DNA of 18,715 nucleotides from Bacillota bacterium. GTDB taxonomy: Bacteria > Bacillota > Clostridia > Peptostreptococcales > Acidaminobacteraceae. Positions 1 to 8,634 of this stretch are shown one piece after another; within the stretch, counting starts at the first letter, position 1; the number at the start of each line of letters is the position of its first letter. The stretch covers positions 1-18,715 of the forward strand of contig JAEZUZ010000083.1 in the NCBI GenBank assembly GCA_023443345.1, in the 5' to 3' direction. Under the pieces are notes generated by a model. That model did no database searches. It saw only the letters and a list, made by a program, of their open reading frames with translations, and was not told the DNA's origin. The position numbers were made by a program, and so were the translations under genes.

Positions 1-8
1 GTACTAGC

Positions 9-306
9 TTATCCACTAAAACCTGTTGATAACAACGCTTATATGTTTATTTGTTGATAAGTCAATTATTTTTTTTCAAAAAATCCCAAATTTTTAAAAA
101 ATGTGGATAAATTTGTGGAGAAGTTGCTATTTATCCACAGAAACATTAGTATTCCAATGTGGAAAACTGGCTTTTTATATGTTTTTTTACCAAAAATCTG
201 TGGATAACTCATTTTTTCAAGTTTAAGCAAAAACAAATATTCACAACTTTTTGATATAATGTTGATAAAGTAAAAAAATAAATTTTTGTGGAAAAGCTGT
301 GGAAGG
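9..306. other. oriC: oriC, upstream part: DnaA-box cluster
   Basis: Origin region in front of dnaA, bound by DnaA to start chromosome replication. Boxes matching the consensus TTATCCACA / TGTGGATAA exactly lie at 102-110 (+), 131-139 (-) and 199-207 (+). One-mismatch boxes lie at 9-17 (-, TTATCCACT), 114-122 (+, TGTGGAGAA), 158-166 (+, TGTGGAAAA) and 287-295 (+, TGTGGAAAA). The variant TGTTGATAA occurs at 24-32, 52-60 and 260-268, all +. A weak TGTGGAAGG sits at 298-306 next to the dnaA ribosome-binding site. Most boxes point toward dnaA. An A/T-only-like stretch lies at about 63-101. No convincing gene is seen in 1-313. The density of boxes and the adjacent dnaA make the assignment firm; the exact unwinding site is not shown. 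Confidence 0.9.
252..260 (+). promoter_or_regulatory. dnaA promoter, extended -10
   Basis: TGATATAAT is a perfect -10 (TATAAT at 255-260) with the upstream TG of an extended -10 element. No good -35 is visible 16-18 bases upstream. The predicted start is near 267, giving a leader of about 47 nt. A TGTTGATAA box begins on the last base of the -10 (260-268) and two more weak boxes lie in the leader, so DnaA binding here would block transcription, which fits the known autorepression of dnaA. Confidence 0.6.
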
Positions 307-313
307 AGAATAT

Positions 314-1642
314 ATGTCAATAGAAAATATATGGGAAGAAATTTCTAAAAGATTAAAAGAAGAATACGACGAAATGACATATAATGCGTGGTTTAGATAT
401 TTAAAACCTGTAAGTGCTGATAAAAATGCCTTTTATTTAGTTACAAGTAGATTTAATGCTAAACAAATCAACTCATATAAATATCATGAAAAATTTAAAG
501 AAATATATAGAGATCTGTATTCAGAAGAAAAGGATTTTCTAGTTCTTAGTGAAGATAGTATAGGTTCAATACCAGAATATGAAGAAATTGAGTTTTCCAA
601 AAATAAAAGAGATGATGATTCATCTCAATTAAATCCAAAATATGTCTTTGATAACTTTGTAGTAGGAACTAAAAACCATCTTGCATATGCTGCAAGTGTC
701 TCTGTTGCTAAATCCCCAGGAACAGAATACAATCCTCTATACATATATGGAGGAGTAGGTCTTGGAAAAACTCACCTTATGCATGCTATAGGAAACTATA
801 TAAAGGAACAAAATCCAAATACAAATATAGTCTATATTTCCTGTGAAACTTTTACAAATGACTACATAGATTCAATTAGATACAATACTACAGATAAATT
901 TAGACAAAAATATAGATCAAGTGATGTACTTCTAATAGATGATATACAATTTTTAGCTTCAAAAGAGCAGACACAGGAGGCTTTCTTCCACACTTTTGAA
1001 ACTCTATATCTTGATAAAAAACAAATAGTAATAAGTTCTGATAGAACACCTGATGAAATAGACAATCTAGCTGCAAGACTTAAATCTAGATTTAAGATGG
1101 GATTAATCGCTGATATAGCTCCTCCTGATTTTGAAACTAGAATAGCTATTTTAAGAAAAAAGGCTGGAAGTGATGAAAATAGAATAGATCAAGAAGTTTA
1201 TGAGTATATTTCTAAACACATTCACTCAAATATAAGAGATTTAGAGGGTGCTCTTACTAGAACACTTGCCTTTGCAAATTTAACTGAAACAAAGAATATA
1301 GACATCAATTTATGCCTTAAAGCTCTTTCTGGTATAATTAATGATAATAAAAAGAAAATAGATGAGAATTATATAAGAAAATTGATATGTGAATATTTCA
1401 ATGTAACTGAAAGAGATCTTGATTCATCTAGAAAGCCTAAATCTATTGCCTTCCCAAGACAGGTTGCAATGTACCTTATAAGAGATTACACAGATTTATC
1501 TCTACCTAAGATTGGAGAAATATTTGGAAATAGAGATCATTCTACTGTAGTTCATGCTTATGAAAAAATAACTAATGATATAATAGAAAATGAAAAAATA
1601 AAAGAAATGATAAACGAATTAAAAGCTAAAATAGACAATTAG
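314..1642 (+). CDS. dnaA: Chromosomal replication initiator DnaA
   Basis: AAA+ ATPase that binds DnaA boxes, melts the origin and loads the replicative helicase in the cytoplasm. The chosen start is ATG 314, seven bases after a GGAAGGAG ribosome-binding site; the GTG at 299 in the same frame would place the start upstream of that site and is rejected. This gives 442 residues, a normal length. Residues 1-80 are the helicase/partner-binding domain I, followed by a short acidic, serine-containing linker. Walker A GGVGLGKT is at about 146-153 and Walker B LLIDDIQ at about 206-212. The C-terminal DNA-binding domain carries the DnaA signature with GNRDHSTVVHAYEKI from about 405, whose Arg, Asp, His and Thr read box bases in known structures. 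All key residues are intact. It is flanked on both sides by box clusters. Confidence 0.98.
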   Translation: MSIENIWEEISKRLKEEYDEMTYNAWFRYLKPVSADKNAFYLVTSRFNAKQINSYKYHEKFKEIYRDLYSEEKDFLVLSEDSIGSIPEYEEIEFSKNKRDDDSSQLNPKYVFDNFVVGTKNHLAYAASVSVAKSPGTEYNPLYIYGGVGLGKTHLMHAIGNYIKEQNPNTNIVYISCETFTNDYIDSIRYNTTDKFRQKYRSSDVLLIDDIQFLASKEQTQEAFFHTFETLYLDKKQIVISSDRTPDEIDNLAARLKSRFKMGLIADIAPPDFETRIAILRKKAGSDENRIDQEVYEYISKHIHSNIRDLEGALTRTLAFANLTETKNIDINLCLKALSGIINDNKKKIDENYIRKLICEYFNVTERDLDSSRKPKSIAFPRQVAMYLIRDYTDLSLPKIGEIFGNRDHSTVVHAYEKITNDIIENEKIKEMINELKAKIDN

Positions 1643-1658
1643 TTATAAACATAAAATC

Positions 1659-1776
1659 TGTTGATAAGATGTGGAAAAATTATGTTGTTGATAAATAATT
1701 ATTTTTATGAAACTTATTAACAACTTTATCCAATTAAATTTCACTCAAAAATTAATAATTATATGAGTTATCCATA
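1659..1776. other. oriC: oriC, downstream part: DnaA boxes between dnaA and dnaN
   Basis: The dnaA-dnaN gap holds a second box group: TGTTGATAA at 1659-1667 and 1686-1694 (+), TGTGGAAAA at 1670-1678 (+), and on the other strand TTATTAACA 1714-1722, TTATCCAAT 1726-1734 and TTATCCATA 1768-1776. The last is followed by a short GC-containing spot (ACAGGC, about 1783-1788) and an almost pure A/T run (1790-1828). That order of box, GC patch and AT-rich tract resembles the unwinding region of the Bacillus subtilis origin, which lies in the same gap. I see no clean DnaA-trio repeat, so the unwinding site is inferred. Confidence 0.75.
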
Positions 1777-1793
1777 GAATTAACAGGCATTAA

Positions 1794-1799
1794 TATAAT
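1794..1799 (+). promoter_or_regulatory. Possible dnaN promoter -10
   Basis: A perfect TATAAT 37 bases before the dnaN start, with no recognisable -35; the DnaA box at 1768-1776 covers the place where a -35 would be. In DNA this AT-rich the hexamer can occur by chance, so this is tentative. If real, DnaA would influence dnaN transcription. Confidence 0.3.
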
Positions 1800-1835
1800 T
1801 ATTATTTTCTATTATTTATATATTAAGGAGATTAT

Positions 1836-2942
1836 ATGCAATTTTTAGTACAACAATCAGATTTAGAAAAAGCTCTAAATATAGTTAGAAATGCCATAAG
1901 CAATAGAACAGTAATGGAAGTTCTTAAAGGAGTTTTAATTAGAGCTTATGATAACAAATTAGAAATAAATGCTTTTAATATGAAATTTTCTATAACTGCT
2001 ACTATTAAATGTAATGTATTAAAGGAAGGTGAGGCAGTTTTAGATTATAAGCTTTTAAGTGATAGTATCAGAAGATTAAATAATGAAGATATTACATTTT
2101 TTCTAGAAGACAATGTCATGAGAATAAATTGTTCACAAATTTCTCTTGAATTACTTACTATGGATCCTTCACAATTTCCATTTTTACCAAGTATTTCAAT
2201 GGAAAACACTTTAAAAATGACACAGTTTGCATTTAAAGAAATGATAAAAATGACTAAATTTGCCATTTCTAAAGAAGAAGTTAGACTTATTCTTACTGGA
2301 TCTTATCTAGAAGTCAAAGATAGGATGGCAAAAATGGTATGTATAGATGGCTACAGTATAGCTATTAAAAAAATGCCAGTAGATACAAATAAAAATATAT
2401 CTGTTATAATACCAGGTCAGTTGGTAAGTGAACTTGAAAAAATTCTTTCTTCTGAAATAGATACAGAAATGACTATCGCACTTGAAGATAATAAAATAGG
2501 TTTCTTCTTTGATAATATAGCTGTAATATCAGAAATTTTAGAAGGAAACTATATAGATTACAAAAAAGTGCTACCTGCTAATATGATGGCAAAAATTAAA
2601 CTTAACAAGACAGAGTTCCAAATGGCACTAGACTTAGTAAGTATAATGAGCATCTATGGAAAAAATCATTTAGTTACAATGAACTTTAAGGGAAATAGTC
2701 TAATTTTAGAATCAAAATCAAAGATGGGAAGCTCATTACAAGAAATTTCAGTTCAAAAGGCTGGAGAAGATTTTGTAATGGGAATAAATCCAAGCAAAGT
2801 TCTTGTAGCATTGAGAAATATGGAATGTGAAGAAATAGAGATGCACATTGAACTTCCAACAAGACCATGTCTTATAAAGCCAGTTAATGATGAAAGTTAC
2901 AGGTACTACATAGTTCCTAGACAAGTGCGCTCAAATGAATAA
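1836..2942 (+). CDS. dnaN: DNA polymerase III beta sliding clamp
   Basis: Ring-shaped processivity clamp that tethers polymerase III and repair enzymes to DNA. The 368-residue length is typical, with three similar clamp domains of about 120 residues each. The N-terminus (FLVQQSDLEKALNIVRNAIS) and the C-terminus ending in YYIVPRQV are characteristic; the C-terminal part lies near the partner-binding pocket. The ATG start follows AAGGAG at the usual spacing. Its last 8 bases overlap the start of yaaA, so the two are translationally coupled. Position directly after dnaA is the normal origin order. No truncation or odd residue was noticed. Confidence 0.97.
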   Translation: MQFLVQQSDLEKALNIVRNAISNRTVMEVLKGVLIRAYDNKLEINAFNMKFSITATIKCNVLKEGEAVLDYKLLSDSIRRLNNEDITFFLEDNVMRINCSQISLELLTMDPSQFPFLPSISMENTLKMTQFAFKEMIKMTKFAISKEEVRLILTGSYLEVKDRMAKMVCIDGYSIAIKKMPVDTNKNISVIIPGQLVSELEKILSSEIDTEMTIALEDNKIGFFFDNIAVISEILEGNYIDYKKVLPANMMAKIKLNKTEFQMALDLVSIMSIYGKNHLVTMNFKGNSLILESKSKMGSSLQEISVQKAGEDFVMGINPSKVLVALRNMECEEIEMHIELPTRPCLIKPVNDESYRYYIVPRQVRSNE

Positions 2943-3141
2943 GATAGAAATAAATACACAATATATAACTCTGCAGCAATTTTTAAAGTATGTAGGTATT
3001 GCAGATACAGGCTCACATGCTAAATTTCTTATAGAAGAATATGACATATTAGTAAATGGTCAGATAGTAAAACAAAGGGGAAAGAAGCTCTATAGTGGAG
3101 ATAGAATAGAATTTGATAGCCAGACATACGAAATAGTTTAG
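2935..3141 (+). CDS. yaaA: S4-domain RNA-binding protein YaaA
   Basis: A 68-residue protein made almost entirely of one S4 RNA-binding domain. The core LQQFLKYVGIADTGSHAKFLI and the glycine-containing VNGQIVKQRGKKLYSGDRIEF are the usual S4 features. Homologues sit between dnaN and recF in many Firmicutes; a role in RNA or ribosome biology is assumed from the domain and is not established by this sequence. There is no separate ribosome-binding site: the ATG lies inside the end of dnaN (8-base overlap), so translation depends on coupling. Its stop codon forms the base of a downstream hairpin. Confidence 0.93.
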   Translation: MNKIEINTQYITLQQFLKYVGIADTGSHAKFLIEEYDILVNGQIVKQRGKKLYSGDRIEFDSQTYEIV

Positions 3142-3164
3142 CTCTAGTATTACTAGAGCTTTTT
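3140..3164 (+). terminator. Intrinsic terminator between yaaA and recF
   Basis: AGCTCTAG at 3140-3147 pairs with CTAGAGCT at 3153-3160 around a 5-base loop, followed by TTTTAATT. The stem starts on the last two bases of the yaaA TAG stop, so ribosomes finishing yaaA would cover it. The T run is short, so it may be a partial terminator or attenuator separating dnaA-dnaN-yaaA from recF-gyrBA. Confidence 0.65.
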
Positions 3165-3166
3165 AA

Positions 3167-3196
3167 TTGGTAAAAGGAATAAAAATATAGTAAAAT
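3167..3196 (+). promoter_or_regulatory. Candidate recF promoter
   Basis: TTGGTA at 3167-3172 and TAAAAT at 3191-3196 are separated by 18 bases and match the housekeeping hexamers at 4 of 6 and 5 of 6 positions. Transcription would begin about seven bases after the -10, at or next to the recF ATG (3203). It lies just after the yaaA terminator, where a new promoter would be needed. Confidence 0.45.
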
Positions 3197-3202
3197 GTAG
3201 GT

Positions 3203-4294
3203 ATGATAATTGATAAAGCTTTGTTATACAACTATAGGAATTATTCAAACGAGATTTTTGAATTTTCTCCAAATATTAATTTTATAATTGGAAATAATGG
3301 TCAAGGAAAGACCAATCTAGTAGAGGCAATATATTTTGCAAAAAAAGCTAGAGCTTTTAGGACAATTAATAAAAGAGATCTGATAAATTATGACAAAGAA
3401 GACATGCAAGTAAGTCTTCTTTTTTATGATGAGAAAAAAGACTCTACTAAGAAATTTACATACTTTCAAAATACTAAGGAAACAAGATTAGTTGTTGATG
3501 GTAAAAATATTGAAAGAAAAGAACTATTTGGAATGTTTCCTATGGTTTTGTTTGAGCCTGAAAACTTACGTATTATAAAAGATGGACCTGTAAAAAGAAG
3601 AAATTTTTTAGACGAAAATATATCTATGTACAACTCAGCATATCTTGAAAATTTAATTACTTACAACAAGGCTTTAAAAAATAGAAATATACTTCTTAAA
3701 GAAATGAATACAAATTTAATAGATTACTATGAAGAAGTAATGGCAAAAACTGGAACAAAAATAATAATTGATAGAGTTAAATTCATAGATGAATTAAACA
3801 AACATATACCATTTTATATGGAGAATTTTTTTAATAAAGAATCAATTTTAAATGTAAATTATGATTGCTTTTTGAGAATGAATTTGTATGAAAATTATGA
3901 TATAATATATTGTGAACACCTTGATTTTTTAAGAAAAAACAGAAATATAGATTCTAAATTATTTTTCACAAAAAAAGGTATACATTCTGATGATATAGAT
4001 TTAATTTTTAATGGCAAATCTCTTAAGAAATTTGCTTCAACAGGTCAGGTAAGAATATCAACTTTATCACTATATCTATCTCTTGCAAGAGAAATATCTC
4101 AAAAAGCAGGCAAGGTTATTCTTTTACTTGATGATGTATTTAGTGAATTAGATGAAATAAGAAGACATACAATACTTGATTGTATTAAAGAATATCAATG
4201 TATTATAACCTCTACTGATTTAGAGGGATTTAATAGAAAAATAAAAGATAATTTAAATATTATTACTATAGACAATGGAAAGATAGGGATTTAA
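3203..4294 (+). CDS. recF: DNA replication and repair protein RecF
   Basis: SMC-like ATPase that, with RecO and RecR, helps load RecA on gapped DNA. The 363-residue length is normal. The N-terminus aligns with the family pattern ending in YRNY at residues 11-14. Walker A GNNGQGKT is at residues 30-37. The ABC-type signature lies in the STGQVR segment and Walker B is LLLDDVFSELD near the C-terminus. The ATG at 3203 is the only workable start: an in-frame TAA lies ten bases upstream (3191-3193) and no GTG or TTG intervenes. No proper ribosome-binding site precedes it; AAAGGA is about 25 bases away and the nearer AGG is too close, so leaderless or weak initiation is likely. The stop codon shares one base with the gyrB start (TAATG). 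Confidence 0.96.
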   Translation: MIIDKALLYNYRNYSNEIFEFSPNINFIIGNNGQGKTNLVEAIYFAKKARAFRTINKRDLINYDKEDMQVSLLFYDEKKDSTKKFTYFQNTKETRLVVDGKNIERKELFGMFPMVLFEPENLRIIKDGPVKRRNFLDENISMYNSAYLENLITYNKALKNRNILLKEMNTNLIDYYEEVMAKTGTKIIIDRVKFIDELNKHIPFYMENFFNKESILNVNYDCFLRMNLYENYDIIYCEHLDFLRKNRNIDSKLFFTKKGIHSDDIDLIFNGKSLKKFASTGQVRISTLSLYLSLAREISQKAGKVILLLDDVFSELDEIRRHTILDCIKEYQCIITSTDLEGFNRKIKDNLNIITIDNGKIGI

Positions 4295-6195
4295 TGAGTC
4301 AAAAACATTATACAGCCGATAAAATACAAGTTTTAGAAGGACTAGATCCAGTTAGAAAAAGACCAGGTATGTATATTGGGTCTACAAGTATAAGAGGACT
4401 TCATCATTTAGTTTATGAGATAGTAGATAATAGTATTGATGAGGCACTCAATGGATATTGTGACACTATAAAAATTGGCATAAAAAATGGAAATATTATT
4501 TATGTAAAAGACAACGGTAGAGGTATGCCTGTTGATATACATCCTAAGACAGGTAAGCCAGCAGTTGAAGTAATTCATACTGTTCTTCATGCAGGTGGAA
4601 AATTTAATAATGAAGAATATAAAGTTTCAGGTGGACTTCATGGTGTAGGTGCATCTGTTGTTAATGCCCTTAGTAAGTGGATGAAGATAAGAGTATATAG
4701 AGATGGAAAAATCTATGAAATAGAATTTGAGAAGGGAAATACAGTTAAAGAACTACATGTAGTTGGAAAGACTGATGAAACCGGAAGTGAAACTCAATTT
4801 TTAGCAGATGACGAAATCTTTGAAACTCTAGATTACGATTATTCAACTTTAGAGAAGAGATTTAGAGAATTAGCTTTTTTAAATAAGGGATTAAAATTAG
4901 AGATATTTGATGAGAGAAGTAATAAAAAACAGGAATTTTGTTATGAAGGTGGAATAAAGGAATTTATTTCATTTATCAATTCAAATAGAAATCCAATTCA
5001 TGAAAAAATAATATATGCAGAGAAAAATACAGAAGATGTATCTCTTGAGCTTGCTCTACAATATACAGATGGATATCAAGAAAATATTTTTAGTTTTGCA
5101 AATAATATAAATACAGTAGAAGGTGGAGTACATCTTTCAGGATTTAGATCTGCAATGACAAGAATTATAAATGACTATGCAAGAAAAAGTGGAGTACTAA
5201 AAGAAAAAGACGAAAATTTAACTGGAGAAGATGTAAGAGAAGGTCTTACAGGAATAATAAGTGTTAAAATTAAAAATCCACAATTTGAAGGTCAGACTAA
5301 GACAAAACTTGGAAATTCAGAGGTGAGAGGTATAGTAGATTCGCTAACTTCAGAAATGATTAATACTTTCTTGATGGAAAATCCAAGTGAAGCAAAGATA
5401 ATAATTGATAAGTGTGTAAGAAGTGCAAGAGCTAGAATAGCAGCTAGAAAGGCAAGAGATCTTACAAGGAGAAAGGGGCTTCTTGACGGATTTTCTCTTC
5501 CAGGAAAATTAGTAGATTGTGAAGAAAAAGATCCTTTACTTAGCGAAATATTTATCGTAGAGGGTGACTCAGCTGGCGGTAGTGCCAAGGACGGAAGAGA
5601 TAGAAAATTCCAAGCTATACTGCCTCTAAGAGGAAAGATACTCAATGTTGAAAAAGCTAATTTTTCAAAAATATTATCAAATAATGAAATAAGGAGCATG
5701 ATTACAGCATTTGGCGTTGGAATAGGTGAAGAATTTAACATAAACCAATTGAGATATGGAAAAATAATAATAATGACTGATGCCGATGTAGATGGTGCCC
5801 ATATAAGGACACTTTTACTTACATTTTTCTTTAGATATACAAGAGAATTAATAGAAAATGGAAATATATATGTTGCTCAACCTCCTCTTTTTGCAATAAA
5901 ACAAGGAAAGAATGTTGAATATGTATATGATGAGGCAGATTTAAAGAAGAGATTAGAAGAAAAATATAGAGATACTAAGTATAGAATATCTAGATATAAA
6001 GGATTAGGAGAGATGGATGCTGAAGATCTTTGGCAGACAACTATGAATCCTGAAAATAGAATTCTAAAAAAAGTTGAAATTGAAGATGCAATTGAAGCTG
6101 ATCAAATATTTAGTATGTTAATGGGTGGAGAAGTAGAACCAAGAAAGAAATTTATTGAAGAGAATGCTCTAATAGCAAATGAATTAGATATATAG
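4294..6195 (+). CDS. gyrB: DNA gyrase subunit B
   Basis: ATPase subunit of gyrase, which introduces negative supercoils with GyrA. The 633-residue length is standard for Gram-positive GyrB. The N-terminal GHKL ATPase contains DNSIDEAL, the DNGRGMPV loop and GGLHGVGASVVNALS. The Toprim domain has EGDSAGGSA with catalytic Glu423 and the metal-binding DADVD at 496-500, followed by the C-terminal YKGLGEMD segment. PLRGKILNVEKA carries the Arg usual in Gram-positive gyrases. The ATG overlaps the recF stop by one base with only a weak AGGG upstream, so translation is coupled to recF. The gyrA start follows after 9 bases. Confidence 0.98.
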   Translation: MSQKHYTADKIQVLEGLDPVRKRPGMYIGSTSIRGLHHLVYEIVDNSIDEALNGYCDTIKIGIKNGNIIYVKDNGRGMPVDIHPKTGKPAVEVIHTVLHAGGKFNNEEYKVSGGLHGVGASVVNALSKWMKIRVYRDGKIYEIEFEKGNTVKELHVVGKTDETGSETQFLADDEIFETLDYDYSTLEKRFRELAFLNKGLKLEIFDERSNKKQEFCYEGGIKEFISFINSNRNPIHEKIIYAEKNTEDVSLELALQYTDGYQENIFSFANNINTVEGGVHLSGFRSAMTRIINDYARKSGVLKEKDENLTGEDVREGLTGIISVKIKNPQFEGQTKTKLGNSEVRGIVDSLTSEMINTFLMENPSEAKIIIDKCVRSARARIAARKARDLTRRKGLLDGFSLPGKLVDCEEKDPLLSEIFIVEGDSAGGSAKDGRDRKFQAILPLRGKILNVEKANFSKILSNNEIRSMITAFGVGIGEEFNINQLRYGKIIIMTDADVDGAHIRTLLLTFFFRYTRELIENGNIYVAQPPLFAIKQGKNVEYVYDEADLKKRLEEKYRDTKYRISRYKGLGEMDAEDLWQTTMNPENRILKKVEIEDAIEADQIFSMLMGGEVEPRKKFIEENALIANELDI

Positions 6196-6204
6196 GAGAG
6201 ATGT

Positions 6205-8634
6205 ATGGATAATAGAATACAAACTATAAATATTAAAGACGAAATGAAACGTTCATATATCAACTATTCTATGAGCGTAATATTAAGTAGAGCATTGCCA
6301 GATGTAAGAGATGGACTAAAACCTGTTCAAAGAAGAATAATATATGCTCTTAATGAACTTCACTTTACAAGTGATAAGCAGCATAGAAAGTCTGCAACAA
6401 TTGTAGGTGAAGTAATTGGTAAGTATCATCCACATGGCGATTCTTCAATATATAGTGCAATTGTTAAACTTGCTCAGCCATTTAATACTAGGTATCCTCT
6501 TATAGATTCTCAGGGGAACTTTGGTTCAATAGATGGAGACGGGCCAGCTGCCATGCGTTATACAGAAGCTAGGATGAGTGGACTTAGTGAGCAGATGTTA
6601 AAGGATATAAATAAGAATACAGTAAATTTCTATCCTAATTTTGATGAGACTACAGTTCAACCAGAAGTTCTACCTTCTAGATTTCCAAATCTTCTAGTGA
6701 ATGGTTCTACAGGTATTGCTGTAGGTATGGCAACAAGCATACCTCCTCACAATTTAGCAGAAGTAATTGATGCAACAATTTATTTAATTGACAATCCTCA
6801 AGCAAGAGTTGAAGATCTTCTTAAATTTATAAAAGGTCCTGATTTTCCAACAGGTGCAATTGTACTTGGATCATCAAGTATGGTAAAAGCATACAAGAGT
6901 GGTCACGGAAAAGTAAAGGTTAGATCTAAGGCAAGAATTGAAAATTACAATAATAAAGACAGAATAATTATTGAAGAAATACCATATATGGTAAATAAAT
7001 CTAGTCTACTTTTTGAAATTGCAAACCTTGTAAAGTCAAAGAAGATAGAAGGTATTACTGAATTAAGAGATGAGTCAAATAGAAAGGGAATTAGAGTTGT
7101 AATTGAGTTAAGAAGAGATGTTAATGCAAATGTAATTCTAAATCTTCTATACAAATATACGAGTCTTCAGACAAGTTTTTCAATGATATTTTTAGCTATT
7201 GAAAACGGGCAACCTAAGACCTTTTCTCTACAAGAGATGTTGAGTAGTTATGTAAGACATCAAAGAGAAGTTGAAACTAGAAGAGTTCAATTTGACCTAG
7301 AAAAAGCAACAGCTAGAGCACATATTGTTGAAGGATTAATTAAAGCATTAGATCATATAGATGAAGTTATTTCAATAATTAGAAATTCATATGATGATGC
7401 TAAAGAGAGACTTATCGAAAGATTTGAGTTATCACCTATTCAAGCTCAGAGCATTTTAGATATGCAACTTAATAGACTTCAAGGACTTGAATATGAAAAA
7501 TTTGAAAATGAGCTAGAGGAATTAAATAAAAAGATAAGCTATTTTAATGAACTTCTTTCTGATGATAAAAAACTTATGTCTGTTGTAAAAGAAGGACTTC
7601 TATTTATTAAAGAGAAATATGCAGATGATAGAAGAACAGAAATTTCTATAGATGATAATGAAATAGACATAGAAGATTTAATAGACAAAGAAGATATCAT
7701 TATTACTATAACTAATGAGGGATACATTAAAAGGGTCTCACAAAACACTTACAATGTACAAAAAAGAGGTGGAAAAGGAATAATAGCTCTCTCTACTAAG
7801 GAAGAAGATGAAATTAAAAATATCATAAGTGCTTCAACTCATGACAATCTTTTATTCTTTACAAATACAGGAAGAGTATTTAGAGACAAAGCTTATAAAA
7901 TTCCTGATTCATCAAGGCAATCAAAAGGTATTCCAATAATAAATCTCTTGAAATTACAAGACAATGAATATGTTGAACAGATAGTAGTTTTAAATGAAGA
8001 AAGCGATGGATATTTAATTATTGCTACAAAAGGTGGAAGAATTTTAAAGACACCAATTGAACATTTCAAGAATATAAATTCAAATGGGAAAAAAGCAATT
8101 AAATTTTTAGAAGATGACAGTATAATATCAGCAAATATACTAACTGATGAGGATGATATAATTCTTACTACTAAGAATGGATATGCTATTAGAATATCTG
8201 TTTCATCTCTAAATTCAAAAGGAAGAAATGGTTTAGGAGTAAGAGGTATTAAACTAAGAGGAGATGATGAGGTAATATCTTTAAATGTCTATGATAAAGA
8301 CAAATATTTACTTACAATATCACAAAATGGATATGCTAAAAAAGTATTAATGAGCAATTATAAAGTTCAATCAAGAGGCGGTTTTGGAAATATAAACTAC
8401 AAAGTGAATAAAAATGGATTTGTAGCCAAGACAATGTCTGTAAATGAAGATGATCAAATTATGCTCATAAATTCTAATGGAAAGATAATTAGAATTAATT
8501 TAGATACAATACACCCAGTTGGTAGAGTTGCAAAGGGAGTCAAGATTATGAAGCTAGAAGATCAAGAAGTAGTTGTATCAGCTAGCATAGTATCTGATGT
8601 TGAAAAAGAGGTAGAAGATGGCGATGAAAATTAG
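6205..8634 (+). CDS. gyrA: DNA gyrase subunit A
   Basis: DNA breakage-reunion subunit of gyrase. At 809 residues it has the usual length. Catalytic Tyr119 lies in AAMRYTEARM. The quinolone-determining region reads HPHGDSSIYSAIV (residues 75-87): Ser80 matches E. coli Ser83, but the position matching acidic Asp87 is Ser84. The C-terminal DNA-wrapping beta-pinwheel begins with the GyrA box QKRGGKG (519-525), which supports gyrase rather than topoisomerase IV ParC. GGAGAG precedes the ATG. The last 17 bases overlap the next gene (rsbV-like), whose ribosome-binding site lies inside gyrA, so the sigma module is translated in a chain with gyrase. Confidence 0.98.
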   Translation: MDNRIQTINIKDEMKRSYINYSMSVILSRALPDVRDGLKPVQRRIIYALNELHFTSDKQHRKSATIVGEVIGKYHPHGDSSIYSAIVKLAQPFNTRYPLIDSQGNFGSIDGDGPAAMRYTEARMSGLSEQMLKDINKNTVNFYPNFDETTVQPEVLPSRFPNLLVNGSTGIAVGMATSIPPHNLAEVIDATIYLIDNPQARVEDLLKFIKGPDFPTGAIVLGSSSMVKAYKSGHGKVKVRSKARIENYNNKDRIIIEEIPYMVNKSSLLFEIANLVKSKKIEGITELRDESNRKGIRVVIELRRDVNANVILNLLYKYTSLQTSFSMIFLAIENGQPKTFSLQEMLSSYVRHQREVETRRVQFDLEKATARAHIVEGLIKALDHIDEVISIIRNSYDDAKERLIERFELSPIQAQSILDMQLNRLQGLEYEKFENELEELNKKISYFNELLSDDKKLMSVVKEGLLFIKEKYADDRRTEISIDDNEIDIEDLIDKEDIIITITNEGYIKRVSQNTYNVQKRGGKGIIALSTKEEDEIKNIISASTHDNLLFFTNTGRVFRDKAYKIPDSSRQSKGIPIINLLKLQDNEYVEQIVVLNEESDGYLIIATKGGRILKTPIEHFKNINSNGKKAIKFLEDDSIISANILTDEDDIILTTKNGYAIRISVSSLNSKGRNGLGVRGIKLRGDDEVISLNVYDKDKYLLTISQNGYAKKVLMSNYKVQSRGGFGNINYKVNKNGFVAKTMSVNEDDQIMLINSNGKIIRINLDTIHPVGRVAKGVKIMKLEDQEVVVSASIVSDVEKEVEDGDEN

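Noticed and set aside
66..320. Minus-strand open frame across the oriC region
   Set aside because: Low-complexity Phe/Lys/Asn-rich product from AT-rich DNA, it overlaps the DnaA boxes and runs into the dnaA start, with no family resemblance.
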